Source: Bacteroidota bacterium | GTDB lineage: Bacteria > Bacteroidota > Bacteroidia > UBA7662 | Assembly (NCBI GenBank): GCA_016868875.1 | Contig: VGFN01000071.1 | Coordinates: forward strand, 1 to 5,533 | Direction: 5' to 3' | Length of the DNA: 5,533 nt | In this document: in pieces, positions 1-5,012 of the stretch | Position numbering within the stretch: position 1 is the stretch's first letter | Layout of the letters: every line of letters begins with the position of its first letter | Position numbers and translations under genes: made by a program | Notes under the pieces: model-generated | What the model was told of the DNA's origin: nothing | The model's input: only the letters and a program-made list of their open reading frames with translations | The model's database searches: none

Positions 1-581
1 AAGATGACCGGCAAGCTCCACACGGCGGCGACATTGAGCGCCTCATGGAAATCACCTTCGGAGGTTCCGCCATCACCGCTGAAAGCCAAACTAACCCCCG
101 GTTTACCATCCAGGACATGGCTTAACGCCGTACCGTTGGCCAAGGTCAATTGAGGCCCTAAATGCGATATCATGCCCACGATGGCATGTTCTTTGCTTCC
201 AAAATGAAAGGACCTTTCACGACCTTGGCTATAACCGGATGATTTTCCTTGCAATTGGGCAAATAACCTTGGCAATACCATGCCGCGCGATGTAAAGACC
301 CCCAAATTTCGATGGAGAGGGAATATGAATTCTTCTGCCCTCAACGCCTTGGTGCAACCCACGGCGATGGCTTCTTGGCCAATTCCCGAAAACCATTTGG
401 AGACCTTCCCTTGCCGAAGTAGAATTAACATTTTCTCTTCGATCATCCTGGGCAACAAGATCGCCTGATAAAGCTCCAACAATGCTTCATCGGAATAGCC
501 TGAACGGTCAAAACGAATTACCGATTGGGCATCGATAGAGGATGGCTGTAGGCTTGCAGATGATTTCGTAAACCATTTCAT
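1..581 (-). CDS. 2-oxoacid dehydrogenase E1 component, alpha domain (N-terminal part, runs off left edge)
   Basis: This is the N-terminal 193 residues of a thiamine-diphosphate-dependent E1, which decarboxylates a 2-oxoacid and passes the acyl group to the lipoyl domain of E2 in a cytoplasmic pyruvate or branched-chain 2-oxoacid dehydrogenase complex. Visible landmarks are RMIEEKMLILLRQGK (about 45-59), WFSGIGQEAIAVG (63-75), the FPLHRNLGVF segment (87-96), RSFHFG (123-128), GMISHLGPQL (136-145) and the ThDP/Mg site start GDGGTSEGDFHEALN (169-183). The ATG at 581 is chosen because an in-frame TAA lies five codons upstream (594-596) and no other start intervenes. In Bacteroidota this subfamily is usually one polypeptide of about 660-700 residues fusing alpha and beta halves; the beta half would lie beyond the window, so the fusion is inferred. 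It starts 44 bases after the lutB stop and probably shares its transcript. The substrate, pyruvate or 2-oxoisovalerate, cannot be decided here. Confidence 0.9.
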   Translation of the reverse strand, partial: MKWFTKSSASLQPSSIDAQSVIRFDRSGYSDEALLELYQAILLPRMIEEKMLILLRQGKVSKWFSGIGQEAIAVGCTKALRAEEFIFPLHRNLGVFTSRGMVLPRLFAQLQGKSSGYSQGRERSFHFGSKEHAIVGMISHLGPQLTLANGTALSHVLDGKPGVSLAFSGDGGTSEGDFHEALNVAAVWSLPVI

Positions 582-625
582 AGGGTTCGTTCGTTAAGGT
601 TCCAAGGGCATGAAAGGGCAGGTTG

Positions 626-2023
626 CTACCCTGATTTTCGCTCAGCCCATTGCTGCAGAAAAGACTTGGGTGCTGGAGAAGGCAAATGGCGACGATGACC
701 CCAAACCGAAGCAAAAAAGTTACGAAGGAACCAGGCTTTGGTCCGAGAACCCACCAAGTCCAGCAGGGGCCTATGTTGCATGGCCCTGGCCCATCCCTTC
801 CATAGCAGACGCTGCGTAGAGGTTGCCGAATGCACTTGAGGATCGTTCGCGGCTTGTTGGCGGTTGGCCAAAATAAGTTGGTGCAAGGGTATCCGAACCG
901 GGCAAACCTCGGTGCAATTTCCGCACAACGTACTGGCTTGGCTCAGATGCTGAAAATCCGAAAAGGGGAGCAAATGAGGGCTGATGACTTTGCCTATGGG
1001 TCCTGAATAAGTAGCATCGTAGCTGTGACCTCCGATATTCTTGTAGACCGGGCAAGCATTAAGACAGGCCCCGCAACGAATGCAATGCAAGGATTGACGC
1101 ATGGCGGAATCTGCCAACAAGCGGGTGCGGCCATTATCCAGGAGGATGACAACCATCTCCGAGGGCCCGTCGGCTTCCGAATTTCGACGCGGTCCATGAA
1201 AAATAGTATTATAAGCCGTCATTTGCTGCCCTGTCCCTCTTGATGCCAACAAAGGCCACATCAAATCCAAATCCTCCGTAGATTCAATAACCTTTTCGAT
1301 TCCGGCAATCACGACATGGGATTTCACAAACGTGGTACTCATCCGTGCATTGCCTTCGTTTTCGGTAACCCCAACACCGCCTGTATCGGCCAGGAGAAAA
1401 TTAGCCCCCGTAATGCCCACCCCTGCTTCCAAGTATTGATCTCGTAACAAATTCCTGGCGTGCGCCGTCAAGGCTTCGGGGCTCGCAAGCAGTTCCGTTC
1501 CTAATTTGCGGTGAAACAAGGCAGCTACATCTTCCTTGGATTTGTGCATCGCCGGTGTAACAATATGGTAGGGTGGCTCTTCGTCCAGCTGTTGTATGTA
1601 TTCGCCCAAGTCTGTTTCGACAACGCGTATCCCATTCTTTTCCAGTCCACTGTTCAAATTAATTTCTTCGGTGACCATGGATTTGGATTTCACCACGAGC
1701 TTGGTACGGTGACGACGTAAGAGCTCCAGTACAGCGTCTAAAGCTTGTGTAGCATCATCGGCCCAAACCACCTTAATCCCGTTATCACGAGCCGCTGTTT
1801 CGAAACGCAACAAATTTGCTTCTAAATGCTCTATCGCCCTCCATCGAATTTCGGCAGCCCGGTCTCTTGCCAATTCCAAATCACGATAATCTTCAACCCC
1901 TTTGGAAACGGCTTGGTGATACCGCCCCATATTGAAATTAATTTTTCGTCGATGATCTTGGTCGAAGCCTTTGGCGGATGAAACCGACTCAAATTTTTGA
2001 GCCTTGGTCAACGTTCCTGACAT
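626..2023 (-). CDS. lutB: LutB-type lactate utilization iron-sulfur protein
   Basis: LutB is the iron-sulfur electron-transfer subunit of the LutABC complex, which oxidises L-lactate to pyruvate in the cytoplasm. The 465-residue length is normal for the family. Residues about 60-300 form the LUD domain, with VVKSKSMVTEEINLN (110-124), the GVGITGANFLLADTGGVG region (201-218) and TENEGNARM (220-228). A ferredoxin-like module follows: C314, C317, C320 and C324-P325 (CIRCGACLNACP) for one 4Fe-4S cluster, and C367, C370 and C374-P375 (CGNCTEVCP) for the second. The C-terminal stretch 400-465 is basic and aromatic, with no motif I recognise. The start is the ATG one base after the rpiB TAA, so translational coupling is likely. 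The stop is TAG. Neither lutA (CCG-domain protein) nor lutC (short LUD protein) is in the window. The downstream E1 could use pyruvate made by this complex, which is inference. Family assignment is firm. Confidence 0.95.
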   Translation of the reverse strand: MSGTLTKAQKFESVSSAKGFDQDHRRKINFNMGRYHQAVSKGVEDYRDLELARDRAAEIRWRAIEHLEANLLRFETAARDNGIKVVWADDATQALDAVLELLRRHRTKLVVKSKSMVTEEINLNSGLEKNGIRVVETDLGEYIQQLDEEPPYHIVTPAMHKSKEDVAALFHRKLGTELLASPEALTAHARNLLRDQYLEAGVGITGANFLLADTGGVGVTENEGNARMSTTFVKSHVVIAGIEKVIESTEDLDLMWPLLASRGTGQQMTAYNTIFHGPRRNSEADGPSEMVVILLDNGRTRLLADSAMRQSLHCIRCGACLNACPVYKNIGGHSYDATYSGPIGKVISPHLLPFSDFQHLSQASTLCGNCTEVCPVRIPLHQLILANRQQAANDPQVHSATSTQRLLWKGWARAMQHRPLLDLVGSRTKAWFLRNFFASVWGHRRHLPSPAPKSFLQQWAERKSG

Positions 2024-2024
2024 T

Positions 2025-2489
2025 TTATGGACCTTTGATTGAGTTTATGTTTTCGATAAGTTCAATTCTCCTCAAATGCCGGCCCCCTTCGAAAGGAGTT
2101 TGCAAAAAAGCCTGCACGATATTCCATGCCTCTTCTTGGCCCAAGAAACGAGCAGGAAGGCAGAGCACATTGGCGTTGTTATGCAAACGAGCCAAGGTAG
2201 CTATTTCTACATTCCAACACAAAGCCGCCCGAATTCCTTGGAATCTGTTCGCACTCATGCATACCCCGTTACCTGATCCACACAAGAGAATACCCAAAGC
2301 GGGATGAACATGCTGAAGAAGCCCCAAAGAGAGTGCAGAGGCAATTCGAGGATAATCCACCGAGTCTTGGCTGTAACAGCCTACATCCACCATGGTGTGG
2401 CTATTCGAAAGTTGACCCCGCAAATATTCCTTCAAAAGGAGGCCCGCATGATCCGATCCGATCAACAGGGTTGGATGAGCGGTTGACAT
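2025..2489 (-). CDS. rpiB: Ribose-5-phosphate isomerase B (RpiB/LacAB family)
   Basis: RpiB interconverts ribulose 5-phosphate and ribose 5-phosphate in the non-oxidative pentose phosphate pathway. The 154-residue length is typical. Visible motifs in order are GSDHAG (11-16), DVGCYSQDSVDYP (35-47), GILLCGSGNG (66-75) with C70 aligning to the E. coli proton-transferring Cys66, NRFQGIRAALCW (81-92), H103-N104 aligning to catalytic His99, and FEGGRH (133-138) with phosphate-contacting arginine. The loop reads HNNANVL where HNDANVL is common, a mild substitution beside the catalytic histidine. The CGSGNG form and the GIRAALCWNVE helix favour RpiB over the galactose-6-phosphate isomerase LacA/LacB relatives; a role on another sugar phosphate such as allose 6-phosphate is possible. 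The ATG at 2489 gives the normal distance to GSDHAG. It lies 16 bases after the tatC stop and ends one base before lutB. Confidence 0.96.
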   Translation of the reverse strand: MSTAHPTLLIGSDHAGLLLKEYLRGQLSNSHTMVDVGCYSQDSVDYPRIASALSLGLLQHVHPALGILLCGSGNGVCMSANRFQGIRAALCWNVEIATLARLHNNANVLCLPARFLGQEEAWNIVQAFLQTPFEGGRHLRRIELIENINSIKGP

Positions 2490-2493
2490 GGTG

Positions 2494-2501
2494 CAAAGGT
2501 A
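2494..2501 (-). promoter_or_regulatory. Perfect TAnnTTTG (-7 box) match just upstream of rpiB
   Basis: On the - strand this reads TACCTTTG, followed by C, which is the favoured form of the Bacteroidota -7 element. It sits 4 bases before the rpiB ATG, in the 16-bp tatC-rpiB gap. No TTG lies at a usual distance upstream, and the short remaining distance means a transcript from it would be leaderless or nearly so. It may be an internal promoter for rpiB-lutB-E1 or a chance match. Confidence 0.3.
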
Positions 2502-2505
2502 CAGA

Positions 2506-3336
2506 TCAGGTCCTCATGGAGGACTTGGCCACGATCCAAATGGACATTTCGTACAACAAGATCATGGGCAAAGCTAGGATCAGCATCCCTCCAACATCCG
2601 ATGGAGTCAACGCGGCTGCAAGGAACAAATTGATAACAATCGCATAGCGCCTGTTGGCCCTCATCCAGGGGGCAGAAATTAATCCCACCATTCCCAAAAA
2701 ATAGGCCAATACCGGCAATTCAAAAATCAAACCCGCGGACAAGACCATCATCGTTAGCGTAGACAGATAAGAACCCAAAGCAATGGTATTGACCACCTCT
2801 GCACTCACCGAATATTGGCTGAGGAAAAGGATGCTCATGGGGCTGAGGATAAAGTATCCAAAAGCGCAACCCGCATAAAACAAGGCAATCACCGCCGCAA
2901 TTAAATTCCTAGCGGCATAAAACTCACGATCCCTAAGCGCAGGAGAAACAAATCGCCAAATTTCCCAGATCAAATAAGGAAAAATCAAAACCACAGCCCC
3001 CACGATGGACACATAGAAATGCTGCATGAGTTGACCCGTCAAATCCAAATTAACCAACTGCAAGGGCAGGGCCTCCACGCACCATGCACGGCCCTGACCC
3101 CAATATTCACCCAGACTACAAACCCAACGGTAGGTTAAAAAATCAGGACGCTTGGGTCCAAGCAATACCAAATCAAAAACCCAAGCCTTTTGACTAAATA
3201 GGAAAATTACCGCCACGAACAAGACCAACACCGAACGCCACAAATGGGCCCTCAGGGCATCAAGATGCTCCAGGAACCCCATGGAGCGATCCTTTTTTTC
3301 GAATTGATCCGTGTACGCCAAGCCTGTTGAGGGCAC
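2506..3336 (-). CDS. tatC: Sec-independent (Tat) protein translocase subunit TatC
   Basis: TatC is the inner-membrane receptor of the twin-arginine translocase and binds RR signal peptides of folded substrates. The cytoplasmic N-terminal signature FLEHLDALR is at 21-29. Six hydrophobic segments follow at about 33-50, 108-132, 143-168, 190-215, 228-243 and 249-270. Other family marks are WRFVSPALRDREF (127-139), FELPVL (205-210) and LTPSDVGGMLILALPMILLYE (243-263, in two pieces around the last loop). The loop after the first helix (about 51-107) is long, as in other Bacteroidota TatC proteins I recall, and holds C73 and C86. The start is uncertain: the GTG at 3336 gives 276 residues and the ATG at 3282 gives 258, and each has a Shine-Dalgarno-like site 7 bases upstream. 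No tatA or tatB is in the window. It lies 34 bases after the H1-like gene and 16 before rpiB. Confidence 0.96.
   Translation of the reverse strand: MPSTGLAYTDQFEKKDRSMGFLEHLDALRAHLWRSVLVLFVAVIFLFSQKAWVFDLVLLGPKRPDFLTYRWVCSLGEYWGQGRAWCVEALPLQLVNLDLTGQLMQHFYVSIVGAVVLIFPYLIWEIWRFVSPALRDREFYAARNLIAAVIALFYAGCAFGYFILSPMSILFLSQYSVSAEVVNTIALGSYLSTLTMMVLSAGLIFELPVLAYFLGMVGLISAPWMRANRRYAIVINLFLAAALTPSDVGGMLILALPMILLYEMSIWIVAKSSMRT
3290..3294 (-). promoter_or_regulatory. Candidate ribosome binding site for the internal ATG start of tatC
   Basis: The - strand reads AAGGA here, 7 bases before the ATG at 3282 (MGFLEHLD). Its position is good for a Shine-Dalgarno site, so the shorter 258-residue TatC cannot be excluded. 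The same bases encode part of the N-terminal extension if the GTG at 3336 is used. Confidence 0.4.
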
Positions 3337-3343
3337 GAAGATA

Positions 3344-3349
3344 CCCTCC
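3344..3349 (-). promoter_or_regulatory. Candidate ribosome binding site for the GTG start of tatC, in a G-rich tract
   Basis: The - strand reads GGAGGG here, 7 bases before the GTG at 3336, within a run of 4 G, A, 5 G, A, 3 G (3344-3357). It supports the longer TatC. Strong Shine-Dalgarno sites are unusual in this phylum, so the tract may have another role. Confidence 0.45.
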
Positions 3350-3370
3350 CCCTCCCCAAAAATCGGAACC

Positions 3371-3544
3371 TTAGGCGGTTTTCTTGGACTGTACGTCCAA
3401 ACGCAATTCCTGGGCCTTGGCCTTCAGATTTTGCAAACCTTTGCGCACTCTGGTGCCGGCCGCTGCATTGCTTTTGTCGTAAAATTTCTCGAAATCTTTC
3501 TCCATTTCAAGGACGGCATTCAAGAGGGACTGGTAAGGATTCAT
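3371..3544 (-). CDS. Small basic histone H1-like (Hc1-type) protein
   Basis: This 57-residue gene starts at ATG 3544 and ends at TAA 3371. The N-terminal half MNPYQSLLNAVLEMEKDFEK is mildly acidic and probably helical; the second half is basic, with the hallmark KSNAAAGTRVRKGLQNLK (24-41) and AQELRLDVQSKK (44-55). The pattern of N-K-A-A-G-T-R-V-R-K followed by a short lysine-rich helix is what I recall of the Bacteroidota histone H1/Hc1-like family, small proteins thought to bind DNA; here NAAAGTRVRKG fits it closely. A nucleoid-associated role is family inference and is not shown by the sequence. A promoter candidate lies directly upstream, so it would be the first gene of the tatC-rpiB-lutB-E1 transcript, with 34 bases to the GTG of tatC. 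No Shine-Dalgarno site is seen before its ATG. A charged coiled-coil-like peptide of other function is the alternative. Confidence 0.85.
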   Translation of the reverse strand: MNPYQSLLNAVLEMEKDFEKFYDKSNAAAGTRVRKGLQNLKAKAQELRLDVQSKKTA

Positions 3545-3564
3545 AGGCTAATGTTTAATAAGGT

Positions 3565-3593
3565 CTAAGATAATCAAATCTTTAATGCAACAA
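3565..3593 (-). promoter_or_regulatory. Candidate promoter for the H1-like/tatC/rpiB/lutB/E1 cluster
   Basis: The - strand has TTG at 3593-3591, an 18-base spacer, and TATCTTAG at 3572-3565, which matches the Bacteroidota -7 consensus TAnnTTTG at all fixed positions except one. The surroundings are A/T rich. Its end is 20 bases before the ATG at 3544, which leaves a short leader. This is the best promoter candidate for the cluster, judged by eye only. Confidence 0.45.
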
Positions 3594-3604
3594 TACCATT
3601 TAAT

Positions 3605-3641
3605 AAAAAAAAATAATTGCACCCTCGACGGCCCTAGCGTC
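3605..3641 (-). terminator. Weak terminator candidate after the SPT-like gene
   Basis: Just after the TAA of the SPT-like gene the - strand can pair GACG (3641-3638) with CGTC (3630-3627) around a 7-base loop, and a run of nine T follows at 3613-3605. The stem is only 4 bp and lies 13 bases from the T run, so it is a poor intrinsic terminator; the location between two transcription units is the main argument. Confidence 0.25.
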
Positions 3642-3646
3642 CAGCT

Positions 3647-4894
3647 TTAAACCACCACAATTCCATCGTTTTGGTAGGCACCAGCCGCCAGATTGGCCGC
3701 AATTACCGAAAAAGCCTCCAAGGTGTACTCCACGTCCTCCATGGAATGGTCCGCTGTAGGGATGAGTCGCAACAAAATGACCCCCTTGGGAACCACGGGA
3801 TAGACCACCACAGAGCAAAAAATCCCCCATTTTTCGCGCAAATCCACCACAAGCCCGGTGGCTTCTCCTAAAGTCCCGTTCAAAATGACCGGGGTTACCG
3901 GAGACTGGGTTTGGCCCAAGTTGAAACCCCTGGATTTGAGACCAGACTGCAAGGCATTGACCACAGCCCATAATTTTTGACGATATTCCGGCCTGTTACG
4001 CATCAATTCCAAACGCTTTAGGGCTCCTTTCACGATGGGCATCGGCAACGATTTGGCAAAAATCTGCGACCGCATATTGTATCGCAGGTGACGAATCACC
4101 CCTTCCGAACCTGCCAAAAAGCCACCAACCGAGGCCATAGCCTTGGCAAAGGTTCCAAAATACAAGTCAACACCGCCCCCAACCCCCAAATGGGCAGGGG
4201 TTCCTTCTCCGTGAGGGCCCATTACTCCAAAGCCATGGGCATCATCCACCATCAATCGGAAATCAAAAGATTCCTTCAAGGCAACCACCTCTTGGAGAGC
4301 CCCCATGGCCCCGGTCATCCCAAAAACCCCTTCGGTTATGACCAAAATGGCCCCTAAACCTCCTTGCTCCCCCAGCACCTTGGTGGCCCGTTGCAATTGG
4401 GTGCGCAGGCTTTCGATATTGTTGTGGCGATAAACGAAGCGTTTGCCAGCATGCAAACGAACCCCGTCCACAATGCAGGCATGCGATTCCGCATCGTAAA
4501 CGATGATATCGTGGCGATCCACCAGGGCATCGATGGCCGAAACCATGGCCTGGTAGCCATAATTCACCAAGAGCCCCGCCTCGTACCCGGTGTAGGCGGC
4601 CAATTCTGACTCCAATTGCTCGTGCGCATCGGAATTCCCTGACATCATGCGGGCCCCCATGGGCCAGGCTAGGCCGTATTGGGCGGTTGCCTCGGCATCG
4701 GCTTGCCTTACCTCGGGGTGATTGGCAAGGCCCAGGTAATTGTTCAAGCTCCAAACCAGGTTTTCGCGACCTCTGAAACGCATTCGAGGGCCGATTTCAC
4801 CCTCTAATTTTGGAAACATGTAATAGCCCTCCGATTCTTTTGCATGCTGCCCCAAGGGTCCGGGGCGTTTTTCGAGTTTTTGCCATAGGTCCAT
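3647..4894 (-). CDS. PLP-dependent alpha-oxoamine synthase, serine palmitoyltransferase-like
   Basis: This 415-residue enzyme belongs to the fold-type I alpha-oxoamine synthases, which condense an amino acid with an acyl thioester and release CO2. Visible marks are NNYLGLANHPEV (51-62), GARMMSGNS (80-88), the cofactor-stacking histidine in ESHACIVDG (136-144, H138), TEGVFGMTG (187-195), the DDAHGFGVMG loop (217-226) and the Schiff-base lysine K251 in GTFAKAMASVGGF (247-259). R377 in LRLIPTADH (375-383) is placed like the family's substrate carboxylate-binding arginine. The MDLWQKLEKRPGPLG and MFPKLEGEIGPRM N-terminus is, as I recall, shared across Bacteroidota homologues called serine palmitoyltransferase or simply aminotransferase. 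Use of L-serine (sphingolipids), L-cysteate (sulfonolipids, CapB/SulA type) or glycine (Kbl) cannot be settled by reading; the lipid role is favoured. The ATG at 4894 gives the full expected N-terminus. It diverges from bamD and appears monocistronic. Confidence 0.9.
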   Translation of the reverse strand: MDLWQKLEKRPGPLGQHAKESEGYYMFPKLEGEIGPRMRFRGRENLVWSLNNYLGLANHPEVRQADAEATAQYGLAWPMGARMMSGNSDAHEQLESELAAYTGYEAGLLVNYGYQAMVSAIDALVDRHDIIVYDAESHACIVDGVRLHAGKRFVYRHNNIESLRTQLQRATKVLGEQGGLGAILVITEGVFGMTGAMGALQEVVALKESFDFRLMVDDAHGFGVMGPHGEGTPAHLGVGGGVDLYFGTFAKAMASVGGFLAGSEGVIRHLRYNMRSQIFAKSLPMPIVKGALKRLELMRNRPEYRQKLWAVVNALQSGLKSRGFNLGQTQSPVTPVILNGTLGEATGLVVDLREKWGIFCSVVVYPVVPKGVILLRLIPTADHSMEDVEYTLEAFSVIAANLAAGAYQNDGIVVV

Positions 4895-4921
4895 AAGGTA
4901 CCAATTTAAGAAAATGCTCGT

Positions 4922-4951
4922 TTAGGGGTTGTTGGTTAATTAAGGGTTGTT
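4922..4951. repeat. Imperfect 12-bp direct repeat in the divergent promoter region
   Basis: TTAGGGGTTGTT at 4922-4933 and TTAAGGGTTGTT at 4940-4951 match at 11 of 12 bases and start 18 bp apart. The palindrome TTAATTAA (4936-4943) overlaps the gap and the second copy. They lie 28 bp or more upstream of the SPT-like ATG, where a regulator of either divergent gene could bind. Function is unknown. Confidence 0.45.
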
Positions 4952-4965
4952 TATCGTAAAATACG

Positions 4966-4986
4966 CTTAATTGCCTCTAAATTAAG
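4966..4986. repeat. Perfect 7-bp inverted repeat abutting the bamD -7 box
   Basis: CTTAATT (4966-4972) and AATTAAG (4980-4986) are exact inverted copies separated by 7 bases, and the second arm ends directly before the TAAATTTG box at 4987. A protein bound here would cover the spacer and -33 area of that promoter, so an operator is possible. The arms are A/T rich, so chance is not excluded. Confidence 0.4.
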
Positions 4987-4994
4987 TAAATTTG
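4987..4994 (+). promoter_or_regulatory. Candidate -7 promoter element for bamD
   Basis: TAAATTTG, followed by C, matches the Bacteroidota -7 consensus TAnnTTTG at every fixed position and ends 18 bases before the bamD ATG, giving a short leader. The nearest upstream TTG (4971-4973) is only 13 bases away, closer than usual, so the -33 element is unclear. Confidence 0.5.
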
Positions 4995-5012
4995 CCCCTT
5001 CCTTCTTCATCC

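Noticed and set aside
508..714. 68-residue - strand frame across the lutB-E1 junction
   Set aside because: It overlaps the end of lutB and the start of E1 in another frame; both flanking genes have clear ends of their own.
1978..2307. 109-residue + strand frame opposite lutB and rpiB
   Set aside because: It spans the junction of two well-supported - strand genes and shows no protein family features.
2333..2647. 104-residue + strand frame opposite rpiB and tatC
   Set aside because: It is antisense to conserved coding sequence and has no domain, signal or start context in its favour.
4263..4754. 163-residue open frame on the - strand inside the SPT-like gene
   Set aside because: It is an alternative frame of a strongly conserved enzyme, rich in Arg, Gly and His as expected of a shifted frame, with no recognisable domain.
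3647..4894. Calling the alpha-oxoamine synthase glycine C-acetyltransferase (kbl)
   Set aside because: The catalytic core is shared, but the N-terminal block fits the Bacteroidota SPT-like group better and no threonine dehydrogenase lies next to it. It is kept only as an alternative.
4966..4986. The inverted repeat as an intrinsic terminator
   Set aside because: It is A/T rich, lacks a following T run and lies between two divergent gene starts, where no transcript is expected to end.
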